From positions 1 through 5,975 of the forward strand of contig LUZV01000003.1 in NCBI GenBank assembly GCA_001603765.1: 5,975 bases of DNA, given 5' to 3'. The notes below the pieces were generated by a model, which saw only the letters and a program-made list of their open reading frames with translations, was not told where the DNA came from and made no database searches. The DNA comes from Anaerolineales bacterium Chloro_02. GTDB taxonomy: Bacteria; Chloroflexota; Anaerolineae; Anaerolineales; Anaerolineaceae. Positions 1 to 5,659 of the stretch are shown here, one piece after another (position 1 is the stretch's first letter; each line of letters begins with the position of its first letter). The position numbers and the translations under genes are program-made.

Positions 1-107
1 AGGATGTCGCGGCAATCCAGATTAATTGGAAGCCTAAGGCTGGCGGAAACAAGAGAATGTTAGATTTATTAAACAAACTTAAGCAAGTTAAAAAAGAAAT
101 TATCTGA
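1..107 (+). CDS. C-terminal end of an FdrA-like protein (5' part outside window)
   Basis: An open frame enters from the left edge (codons starting at base 3) and ends with TGA at 105-107, giving 34 residues. It contains the stretch AIQINWKPKAGGN followed by a Leu/Lys-rich helix. A 'V.W.P.AGGN..l..LL..L' ending is what I recall for the C-terminus of FdrA-family proteins (acyl-CoA-synthetase-like, CoA-binding). The next gene is DUF1116, the usual partner of FdrA. FdrA (AllF) is one subunit of the AllFGH oxamate carbamoyltransferase in E. coli allantoin fermentation. The stop lies 13 bases before the next start, so the two are probably co-transcribed and translationally linked. The open frame and its junction are directly visible. 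The family name rests on a short tail plus context and is less sure. Confidence 0.62.
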   Translation, partial: DVAAIQINWKPKAGGNKRMLDLLNKLKQVKKEII

Positions 108-120
108 AAGGAGAGAGGTA
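108..120 (+). promoter_or_regulatory. Ribosome binding site supporting a TTG start
   Basis: An AAAGGAGAGAGG stretch lies between the preceding stop codon (105-107) and the TTG at 121, with the GGAG core 7 bases from the start. No ATG or GTG near this point has comparable spacing. The protein from TTG begins with a plausible N-terminal helix, so the non-ATG start is preferred. Confidence 0.7.
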
Positions 121-1386
121 TTGGAAAACTTAATCGATAAGGCAAACAAAGAAGCCCTGAAAATCATCCAAAACGGTCAGCCAACTTTGATCGGGCTGGG
201 CGTGGCGGAGGAAGTTATCCCGGGGATGGCAAAGGACTTGATCCTGCACGCTGGCCCGCCTGTTACCTGGGAAAGAATGTCCGGACCAATGCGGGGCGGC
301 GTGATGGCTGGATTGATTTACGAGGGGTTGGCTTCAAGCCCTGAAGAGGCAGCGGAATACGCGGCTTCGGGTAAGGTGCGTTTTGACCCCTGCCATCATC
401 ACGACGCGGTTGGTCCTATGGCGGGCATTGTTACGGCGAAAATGCCGGTTTGGATTGTGGAGAACAAAACCTACGGCAACAGGGCATACTGCACGCTCAA
501 CGAAGGGCTCGGCAAAGTTTTGCGGATGGGCGCCTTTGGACCGGAGGTAATTAAACACCTGCGGTGGATGGAAGCTGTGCTCTACCCGGTGCTGAAAGAG
601 GCTATAGAGATCCACGGACCGATTGATCTGAAGATAATGATCGCGCAGGCAGTGCAGATGGGCGACGAGGTGCACAACCGCAACAAGGCGGCGACCTCGC
701 TGCTTATCCGCGAGATTGCACCCAGTATCGTCCGGACTTCGTTCAGCGACGCGGATAAAATCGCGGTGTTGGAATTCCTCAACAGCAACGACCATACCTT
801 CTTAAACCTTTCGATGCCCGCGTCGAAAGCGACACTGGAACCCGCTGGGCAAGTGAAACACTCCACCATTGTTTACACCATGGCGCGCAACGGCACCGAC
901 TTCGGAATTCGCGTAGCCGCGCTCGGGAAGCGCTGGTTTACCGCGCCCGCGGAAATCATCGACGGCCTGTACTTCCCGGGATTTTCGATGGAAGATGCTA
1001 ACCCCGATATTGGCGATTCGTGCATCACTGAAACGCTCGGCATCGGCGGTTTCTCGATGGCGACCGCGCCGGCTATCGTCCAGTTTGTGGGCGGAACGCC
1101 AAAGGACGCGGTGCGCTATACCACCAGTATGTATGAAATTACTAACGAAGAAAGCCAGGCGTACAAGTTGCCTTCGATGAATTTCAGAGGCGCGCCAACT
1201 GGCATCGATATCCGCAAAGTGATTGAAACCCAGGTGCTGCCTGTGATTAACACCGGCATCGCCAGTAAGAATCCTGGCGTTGGGCAAGTGGGCGCGGGGA
1301 TTGTGCACCCGCCGATGGCTTGCTTTGAGCAGGCGTTGGAAGCGTATGTCAACCTCCTTGAGGACGAAGGTCTTCTGGAGGAATAA
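121..1386 (+). CDS. DUF1116 family protein (YlbE/AllG-like), probable carbamoyltransferase subunit
   Basis: A full-length 421-residue DUF1116 protein with the family's conserved blocks in order: CHHHDAVGPMAG (91-102), YGNRAYCTLNEGLGKVLRMG (118-137), QAVQMGDEVHNRNKAAT (176-192), YTMARNGTDFGIRV (252-265), IGDSCITETLGIGGFSMATA (297-316), and a C-terminal GIASKNPGVGQVGAG (379-393). The many invariant His, Asn and Gly residues suggest an enzyme active site rather than a structural protein. The E. coli homologue YlbE (AllG) works with FdrA (AllF) and YlbF (AllH) as oxamate carbamoyltransferase, which makes carbamoyl-phosphate. No DUF2877/AllH-like gene is visible in this window. The start is TTG at 121, chosen for its ribosome binding site. 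The cyclase gene follows after 15 bases. The family call is firm. The reaction here is inferred from family and neighbours, and the acceptor or donor substrate could differ from oxamate. Confidence 0.93.
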   Translation: MENLIDKANKEALKIIQNGQPTLIGLGVAEEVIPGMAKDLILHAGPPVTWERMSGPMRGGVMAGLIYEGLASSPEEAAEYAASGKVRFDPCHHHDAVGPMAGIVTAKMPVWIVENKTYGNRAYCTLNEGLGKVLRMGAFGPEVIKHLRWMEAVLYPVLKEAIEIHGPIDLKIMIAQAVQMGDEVHNRNKAATSLLIREIAPSIVRTSFSDADKIAVLEFLNSNDHTFLNLSMPASKATLEPAGQVKHSTIVYTMARNGTDFGIRVAALGKRWFTAPAEIIDGLYFPGFSMEDANPDIGDSCITETLGIGGFSMATAPAIVQFVGGTPKDAVRYTTSMYEITNEESQAYKLPSMNFRGAPTGIDIRKVIETQVLPVINTGIASKNPGVGQVGAGIVHPPMACFEQALEAYVNLLEDEGLLEE

Positions 1387-1401
1387 AAATTCGGAGGAAA
1401 A

Positions 1402-2199
1402 ATGATCGACAATTGGAACAAATATAAGGTTTATGATCTGACACAGAACACCAGTCATCTCTCACCACCCTGGCCCACCTATGAGCCACTGCAAGTTAAG
1501 TTCTTCAAACGCCTTGCCCCCAATGGCGCTAACGGCATGCTGATTACCACCTCCAACCATGTTGGAACCCACCTGGACGGTCCGCTGCATTTTGACACCG
1601 CCGGGCGCGACATTGCTTCGCTCGAAATGGACAAGCTGATGGGACCTGGTGTTGTCGTGGACCTTTCCGACATCGCTGAGGACTGGTCTATCTACACCCC
1701 GCAAGACATCATGGACCGTGTTGAAGTGAAAACCGGCGACATCCTCTATATCAACACCGGCTATCACCGCTACGGCTTTGACCAACCCGAAGCGGACGAA
1801 CGCCGCTATATGCTGCGCCACCCCGGTCCTTCGATGGATTTCGTCGATTGGGTCAAGGATATGAAAATTAAACATATCGCCGTGGACTGCGGCTCGGCTG
1901 ACCACCCCATGAACACCAAAATCCGCGACTGGGAACCACGCGAAGCCGAGGCTTGCGACGCGTATATGAAGCAGCGCTACGGAAAGGGTCTGAACGAGAT
2001 TTACCCATGGCCCGAGGTCTATCAGGCTATGCATATTAAAGTGTTCCCAAAACCCTGGGAAATCATTCATGTTGAAAACATTGGCGGCGAGATTGATAAG
2101 GTGCTCAATAAGCGCCTGATCCTTGGCACTTTGCCCTGGAAATTCCAGTATGGCGAAAGCGCCTTCTGCCGTTGCATCGCTATTGATGAGATTGGATAG
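1402..2199 (+). CDS. Cyclase family metal-dependent hydrolase (KynB/isatin hydrolase-like)
   Basis: A 265-residue protein of the Cyclase family (PF04199-type). The signature metal-binding motif HxGTHxDxPxH is intact, with H53, H57, D59 and H63 in NHVGTHLDGPLHF. The N-terminal 'YDLTQ' strand (11-15), 'GDILYINTGYHRYG' (112-125), 'VDCGSADHP' (161-169) and the C-terminal 'IHVENIGGEID' (222-232, with E225 the likely catalytic or ligand Glu) also fit the family. Members hydrolyse cyclic or N-acyl amides such as N-formylkynurenine and isatin, usually with Mn or Zn. At 265 residues it is longer than bacterial kynurenine formamidase (about 210), so KynB itself is unlikely and no symbol is given. GGAGG at 1393-1397 precedes the ATG at 1402. 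Between a DUF1116 gene and a CoA-transferase gene it plausibly opens a ring or amide of the operon's substrate, which is an inference. Confidence 0.9.
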   Translation: MIDNWNKYKVYDLTQNTSHLSPPWPTYEPLQVKFFKRLAPNGANGMLITTSNHVGTHLDGPLHFDTAGRDIASLEMDKLMGPGVVVDLSDIAEDWSIYTPQDIMDRVEVKTGDILYINTGYHRYGFDQPEADERRYMLRHPGPSMDFVDWVKDMKIKHIAVDCGSADHPMNTKIRDWEPREAEACDAYMKQRYGKGLNEIYPWPEVYQAMHIKVFPKPWEIIHVENIGGEIDKVLNKRLILGTLPWKFQYGESAFCRCIAIDEIG

Positions 2200-2204
2200 A
2201 GAAT

Positions 2205-2243
2205 AAAAAAAACCTCAGAGTCCCTGCCGAACAGGGACTCTGA
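2205..2243 (+). terminator. Intergenic hairpin between cyclase and CoA-transferase genes (possible attenuator)
   Basis: A perfect 12-bp stem (2215-2226 with 2232-2243) closes a 5-base loop CCGAA. It is preceded by eight A residues (2205-2212). The + strand continues AACTTCTT, a poor U-tract, whereas the minus strand reads straight into eight T residues. As a + strand terminator it is therefore weak, and it may act as a partial terminator, an mRNA stabiliser or a processing site that sets different levels for the genes on either side. A ten-base palindrome TTCTTAAGAA follows at 2247-2256. The hairpin is certain; its role is not. Confidence 0.55.
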
Positions 2244-2273
2244 AACTTCTTAAGAATTATTGGAGGAATAGAA

Positions 2274-3455
2274 ATGGGCGCGTTATCTGGCATTAAAGTA
2301 TTGGACCTGACCCGTGTTTTGGCGGGACCTTACGCGACGATGGTGTTGGCTGACCTTGGCGCGGAAATAATTAAAATTGAACAGCCCGAAAAAGGCGACG
2401 ATTCAAGAGCTTTTGGTCCGTACAAAAATGGTGAAAGCGCTTATTTCATGAGCATTAACCGCAACAAAGAGAGCCTCACCCTCAATCTCAAAGCTCCTGA
2501 GGGCAAGGAAATCATCAAGGAATTCGTTAAGAAGGTCGATGTTCTGGTGGAAAACTTCCGCCCGGGCACGATGGAAAAATTGGGCTTGGGCTACGACGTT
2601 CTAAAAGAGATCAACCCGCGTTTGGTTTATGCTTCGTCTACCGGTTACGGTCAGACGGGACCTTATAGCCAGCGACCGGCGTATGATGCGGTGGTGCAGG
2701 CGATGGGCGGGATTATGAGCATCACCGGTCAGAAGGGCGGGGAGCCGACACGCGTTGGCACGTCTATCGGCGATATTACTGCCGGGCTATTCTGCGCGAT
2801 CGGTGTTTTGGCGGCGCTGCATGAACGCGAGCGCTCGGGGCTTGGGCAGATGGTGGACGTGGCGATGCTCGACTGCCAGGTCGCCATCCTGGAGAACGCC
2901 ATTTCGCGCTACGAATTCACGGGTGAGGTGCCTGTTCCCATCGGCAACCGACACCCTTCGATCGTGCCATTTGAACCCTTCGACACTCTCAGCAGCCCTA
3001 TCATGCTCGCGGCTGGCAACGACCGCCTGTGGGCGACCCTGTGCGATTTGATGGAGCTCGACATTGTTGATGATCCGCGCTTTGCGACTAACCCCAAACG
3101 CAACGAAAACTATAACGAGCTGCGCCCAATCCTGGCGGAACGGTTTCTAACCAGAACTGCCGAAGAGTGGCAGGCGATCTTTGACGAAGCCGGCATCCCC
3201 AGCGGACCAATCAACTCGGTTGACAAAGTGGTGACCAACGAACAGGTCGTCGCCCGGGAAATGATCCTCGAGGTAAAGCACCCAACCGCGGGCGACACGC
3301 GCATCCCTGGCATTCCGATCAAACTGAGCCGCACTCCGGGCGAAGTGCGCATGGCGGCGCCGGTGTTGGGCGCGGACACGGAGAAATTGCTGCAGGAATA
3401 TCTGGGGCTTGGCCCTGAGCAGGTCGCTGACTTGCGCGATAAGCACGTGATTTGA
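2274..3455 (+). CDS. CaiB/BaiF family class III CoA-transferase
   Basis: A 393-residue protein of normal length for this family (formyl-CoA transferase, CaiB, BaiF, succinyl-CoA:mesaconate types). It opens with 'IKVLDLTRVLAGPYATMVLADLGAE' features (7-31). It has the CoA-binding-region block ENFRPGTMEKLGLGYDVL (93-110), 'SSTGYGQTGPYSQRPAYD' (121-138), and 'PTRVGTSIGDITAG' (158-171), where D167 aligns with the catalytic Asp that forms the acyl-anhydride intermediate. 'ERSGLGQMVDVAMLD' (186-200) is also typical. These enzymes move CoA between two carboxylic acids in the cytoplasm and fold as interlocked dimers. GGAGGA at 2262-2267 sits six bases before the ATG. The 74-base gap to the cyclase gene contains a hairpin, so expression may be partly uncoupled. 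The acids used cannot be told from sequence. In this operon it likely activates or recycles the acid released by the upstream hydrolase, which is an inference. Confidence 0.94.
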   Translation: MGALSGIKVLDLTRVLAGPYATMVLADLGAEIIKIEQPEKGDDSRAFGPYKNGESAYFMSINRNKESLTLNLKAPEGKEIIKEFVKKVDVLVENFRPGTMEKLGLGYDVLKEINPRLVYASSTGYGQTGPYSQRPAYDAVVQAMGGIMSITGQKGGEPTRVGTSIGDITAGLFCAIGVLAALHERERSGLGQMVDVAMLDCQVAILENAISRYEFTGEVPVPIGNRHPSIVPFEPFDTLSSPIMLAAGNDRLWATLCDLMELDIVDDPRFATNPKRNENYNELRPILAERFLTRTAEEWQAIFDEAGIPSGPINSVDKVVTNEQVVAREMILEVKHPTAGDTRIPGIPIKLSRTPGEVRMAAPVLGADTEKLLQEYLGLGPEQVADLRDKHVI

Positions 3456-3472
3456 TTTTTTGGGCAAATACA

Positions 3473-3508
3473 CAAGCCAGCTTTTTTGAAGGCTGGCTTG
3501 TTTTATTT
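3473..3508 (+). terminator. Rho-independent terminator of the catabolic operon
   Basis: CAAGCCAGC (3473-3481) pairs with GCTGGCTTG (3492-3500). The stem can extend by three weaker pairs to leave a four-base loop, and it is followed by TTTTATTT (3501-3508). It begins 17 bases after the stop codon of the CoA-transferase gene. The minus strand runs into TGTATTTG, so it could also stop convergent transcription from the MBL gene, less efficiently. Confidence 0.88.
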
Positions 3509-3534
3509 AAAGGCGTGGAAAAACTGAGAGACGG

Positions 3535-3599
3535 GTAAGGTAGAGCCGCGCGCCTTACTGTGTTGGGATGCGGGGTAGATGATCACCGCGACATCCCGA
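3535..3599. repeat. Two adjacent imperfect inverted repeats in the convergent spacer
   Basis: GTAAGG (3535-3540) is complementary to CCTTAC (3553-3558) around a GC-rich loop. Next to it, TTGGGATG (3563-3570) pairs with CATCCCGA (3592-3599, one G-T pair). This second stem continues inward as CGGGGT against ACCGCG with a single G-G mismatch, leaving an eight-base loop. Neither has a proper T-run on either strand, so they are not standard terminators. They lie between convergent genes, a common place for small dispersed palindromic elements. Whether they are repeated elsewhere in the genome cannot be seen here. Confidence 0.45.
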
Positions 3600-3647
3600 T
3601 GTGGTTTTGAGGCGGGCAGTAGGCGAATGAGAGGTTCGTGCGAGCGG

Positions 3648-4340
3648 TTATAACACGACTGATTCGCCCGTTTGGAGGACTACAGACCGCTGTAAGTCTT
3701 CTGAGGCAAGCCGGGCTTGGAAATCTTTCATATCCGCCTTAGCGTGGTGCATGGGGATTACGATCTTTGGCGCTATGACGCAAGCGGCTTCGAGCGCTTC
3801 GTCCAGGTCCATCACAAACGTTCCTCCAATTGGCAGGAATGCCACATCCACAGCGCCGAGAGTTTTCATTTCTGGGATCAAATCGGTATCGCCGGCAAAG
3901 TATAAGACCTTTCCGCCGACTTCCAGAAGGTAGCCTACAAAATCGCCTTTGTGGTGCACCTTGCGGGTTGAGTGAGCTTCGCTGGTGTTATAAGCATCCA
4001 CCGCGGTAATCCGGCAGCCGCGGATTTCCAGCGTTTCGCCCGGTTTTATTTTGAGACCCGGGCTGGGAATTCTCTCCAGACAGCTTTCGGGGGCGATGAT
4101 AACCGTCCCGGCATCGACAATCATCGCCAGGGCGTCCGGCTGGAGGTGGTCTTTGTGGAAGTGGGAGATCAGCACCAGATCAGCCTTTTGTTCCAGCTCC
4201 GCCAGGGGGATCCCCTGAGTGCTAAAGTAGCCGGCATAGCCTGGGTCAAAGTGGATGATCAGATCACCTACCTCAAGCTTGAACCACGAGGCTTTCGACA
4301 GCCTTGATATCCGGACGTGATTATCTTTTGCTGTGTGCAT
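3648..4340 (-). CDS. MBL-fold metal-dependent hydrolase (UlaG/UPF0173-like)
   Basis: A 230-residue metallo-beta-lactamase-superfamily protein of the short, cytosolic kind (no signal peptide). The first metal motif is ISHFHKDHL, with H60, H62, D64 and H65. Further ligands are likely H129 or H130 in 'KVHHKGDFVGYLLE' (128-140), D151 in 'YFAGDTD' (147-153) and H198 or H199 in 'IPMHHAKAD' (195-203). The N-terminal 'SWFKLEVGDLIIHFDPG' (18-34) is the usual opening of the UlaG/UPF0173-type branch, which includes lactonases and many uncharacterised hydrolases. The substrate is unknown. The gene is monocistronic and convergent with the catabolic operon. Its ATG has AAGGA seven bases upstream, and a sigma70-like promoter lies further upstream. 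It has no clear functional tie to either flanking cluster. Confidence 0.92.
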   Translation of the reverse strand: MHTAKDNHVRISRLSKASWFKLEVGDLIIHFDPGYAGYFSTQGIPLAELEQKADLVLISHFHKDHLQPDALAMIVDAGTVIIAPESCLERIPSPGLKIKPGETLEIRGCRITAVDAYNTSEAHSTRKVHHKGDFVGYLLEVGGKVLYFAGDTDLIPEMKTLGAVDVAFLPIGGTFVMDLDEALEAACVIAPKIVIPMHHAKADMKDFQARLASEDLQRSVVLQTGESVVL

Positions 4341-4384
4341 TTTTTAATCCTTTTTTACCAAGCAAATATCTTTTTGGCTCGTTG

Positions 4385-4414
4385 ATTATCCGCTGTATTT
4401 GTTGACATTGGCAA
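4385..4414 (-). promoter_or_regulatory. Sigma70-type promoter for the MBL-fold hydrolase gene
   Basis: Read on the minus strand, TTGCCA (4414-4409) and GATAAT (4390-4385) are separated by 18 bases, each with one mismatch to the -35 and -10 consensus. Transcription would start near 4378, leaving a leader of roughly 40 bases before the ATG at 4340. The leader is A/T rich and carries the AAGGA ribosome binding site. Confidence 0.65.
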
Positions 4415-4430
4415 CGCGCGCGCCCGGGTA

Positions 4431-4703
4431 TTGAAACTTTCGCGCATGGGCAAGAAATTGAGTCGCGGGTTTGAAACATGCGTTTGTCGAAAATTAATCT
4501 ACTCGCGAAAGCGTAGGGCAGCCGATGCGAGCTGGAGAGTTAATTATCGTAACGTGGTTTACTTCTCAATTGTAGTCCTTTTCGCATCTGGCAATCACCT
4601 AATTGTCTTCATTAGAATCGAATCTATTTGGTGATCTGACTTGATTTCCGGTCGTTAAGTGCTTTCTTGATGCCTGAGACGGAGTTGGTCTGGAAAAGGT
4701 AAA
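4431..4703. other. Gene-poor intergenic stretch upstream of the Rhs fragment
   Basis: No convincing gene is found here. The only + strand frame (67 codons from a TTG at 4431) has no recognisable domain or good ribosome binding site. The region contains small symmetric elements: CGCATG/CATGCG (4443-4448 and 4477-4482), a six-pair stem with a GAAA loop and two-base bulge (4499-4516), and a ten-base inverted repeat with one mismatch around a 22-base loop (4594-4603 and 4626-4635). None has terminator character, and none matches a tRNA or an RNA family I recognise. I see no strong + strand promoter for the toxin gene. A missing Rhs core or promoter would be expected here, so this may be a recombination scar. 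Confidence 0.4.
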
Positions 4704-4713
4704 ATGCCAAAAA

Positions 4714-5652
4714 TTGAAAGCTGAGAAGAGAAGCATTCTGGGGGCTGAGCAGACAGATTTATGGCAAAGACAATTCGCCGTCAGCGCGGTGGCGGACGCG
4801 AGTGGAAGTTTAGAAAGCAGAACGCTCTTCGAGCCATGGGGAGAGGTTAGATATACCCAAGGCACAAGTCCCACCGATTATGGCTATACCGGGCAAATGC
4901 AAGAAGGAGACATCTATTTCTACCAGAGCAGATGGTATGACCCGCAACTGGGGCTGTTCATGCAAGCCGACACGATCGTGCCCTTGCAGGTTCAAGGCAC
5001 CCAGGCGTTTGACAGATACGCGTATGTCAACAACAACCCCTTGAGATATACCGACCCAAGTGGACATTGCGTCGGTCCACTCTTAGCAGTTTGCTTTATG
5101 GTGGGTACATGGATTGTTGAAAACGCAGCAGTTATTACAGCTATCGCCTTCACTGGAGCAATAGTTTCATATGTTGGTCCAAGCAATCCAGATCCTGTCT
5201 TAATGAATGATGCTGTTGCGGCTCAAGATGCCTTTAATCAAGCGAATATGAATGCAATCGCTTGGATCACTCTTGGTGAAGCCACCTTACAATTCGGACA
5301 ATATTATAGTTTTCCACCTCAACAAAAACAGACAAACTGGCCTCCTAACAATGGATTTGAAGGGGAACCTCAATCAGTTACATTGGAACCAGGCACACAA
5401 TTCGAACGAATCGGAAACCCTAATGGCTACTATGCATCCCCACCGAATACGCCTTTTCCGCAAAAATCGCTTCTACCAGAAAGAATTAATGACCCAGTCA
5501 GAACATATGAAGTATTGAAACCAATTCCTGATGTTTTAACTGGGCCTACATTGCCATGGTTCGGTCAACCGGGTGGGGGGATTCAACACTATTTTGGAGA
5601 ACGTTCAATCGAATCATTGGTAAAATTCAAATTCATCAAGCAGATAAAATAG
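4714..5652 (+). CDS. Truncated Rhs/YD-repeat protein with C-terminal TNT-type NAD+ glycohydrolase toxin domain
   Basis: Three parts are visible in 312 residues. Residues ~23-118 are the end of an Rhs core: 'VSAVADASGS', 'PWGEVRY', 'YGYTGQ', 'QSRWYDPQLGLFMQADTIVP' (71-90) and the closing 'NNNPLRYTDPSGH' (106-118). Residues 121-156 are strongly hydrophobic. Residues ~205-311 match the TNT domain (tuberculosis necrotizing toxin): 'WPPNNGF' (209-215), 'LEPGTQFERIG' (224-234), 'YEVLKPIP' (265-272) and 'LPWFGQPGGGIQHY' (280-293), with Q291 at the expected catalytic Gln. TNT toxins hydrolyse NAD+ in target cells and kill unless neutralised by an immunity protein. Full Rhs proteins exceed 1000 residues, so this is an orphan tip. 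An in-frame stop at 4675-4677 excludes read-through from upstream. The TTG at 4714 is uncertain because it lacks a well-placed ribosome binding site. Base composition falls from 37/60 GC (4741-4800) to 20/60 (5461-5520). Confidence 0.85.
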   Translation: MKAEKRSILGAEQTDLWQRQFAVSAVADASGSLESRTLFEPWGEVRYTQGTSPTDYGYTGQMQEGDIYFYQSRWYDPQLGLFMQADTIVPLQVQGTQAFDRYAYVNNNPLRYTDPSGHCVGPLLAVCFMVGTWIVENAAVITAIAFTGAIVSYVGPSNPDPVLMNDAVAAQDAFNQANMNAIAWITLGEATLQFGQYYSFPPQQKQTNWPPNNGFEGEPQSVTLEPGTQFERIGNPNGYYASPPNTPFPQKSLLPERINDPVRTYEVLKPIPDVLTGPTLPWFGQPGGGIQHYFGERSIESLVKFKFIKQIK

Positions 5653-5659
5653 GACAATT
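5651..5659 (+). promoter_or_regulatory. Ribosome binding site overlapping the toxin stop codon
   Basis: AGGA at 5651-5654 shares its first two bases with the TAG stop of the toxin gene (5650-5652) and lies five bases before the ATG at 5660. This layout favours translational coupling, with ribosomes ending the toxin re-initiating on the small downstream gene. Confidence 0.65.

Noticed and set aside
1..16. Resemblance of the window start (GGATGTCGCGG) to part of the palindrome at 3582-3597 (minus strand)
   Set aside because: The match is only about 11 bases and lies inside coding sequence at the left edge, so it is most likely chance.
334..1458. Long minus-strand open frames inside the DUF1116 gene (153, 95, 218 and 101 codons)
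   Set aside because: They lie opposite a gene with full-length family conservation, and their translations are Arg/His-rich with no domain character. They are antisense shadows.
1462..2070. Minus-strand 202-codon frame opposite the cyclase gene
   Set aside because: The + strand frame carries the intact HxGTHxDxPxH motif. The antisense frame has no recognisable motif or ribosome binding site.
4402..4431. TTGACA on the + strand as a -35 box for a divergent promoter
   Set aside because: No acceptable -10 element lies 16-18 bases downstream. The sequence there is GC-rich (CGCCCGGGTA).
4431..4634. 67-codon + strand frame with a hydrophobic C-terminal stretch
   Set aside because: It starts with TTG without a ribosome binding site, has a composition unlike its neighbours and shows no recognisable family, so chance is the simplest explanation.
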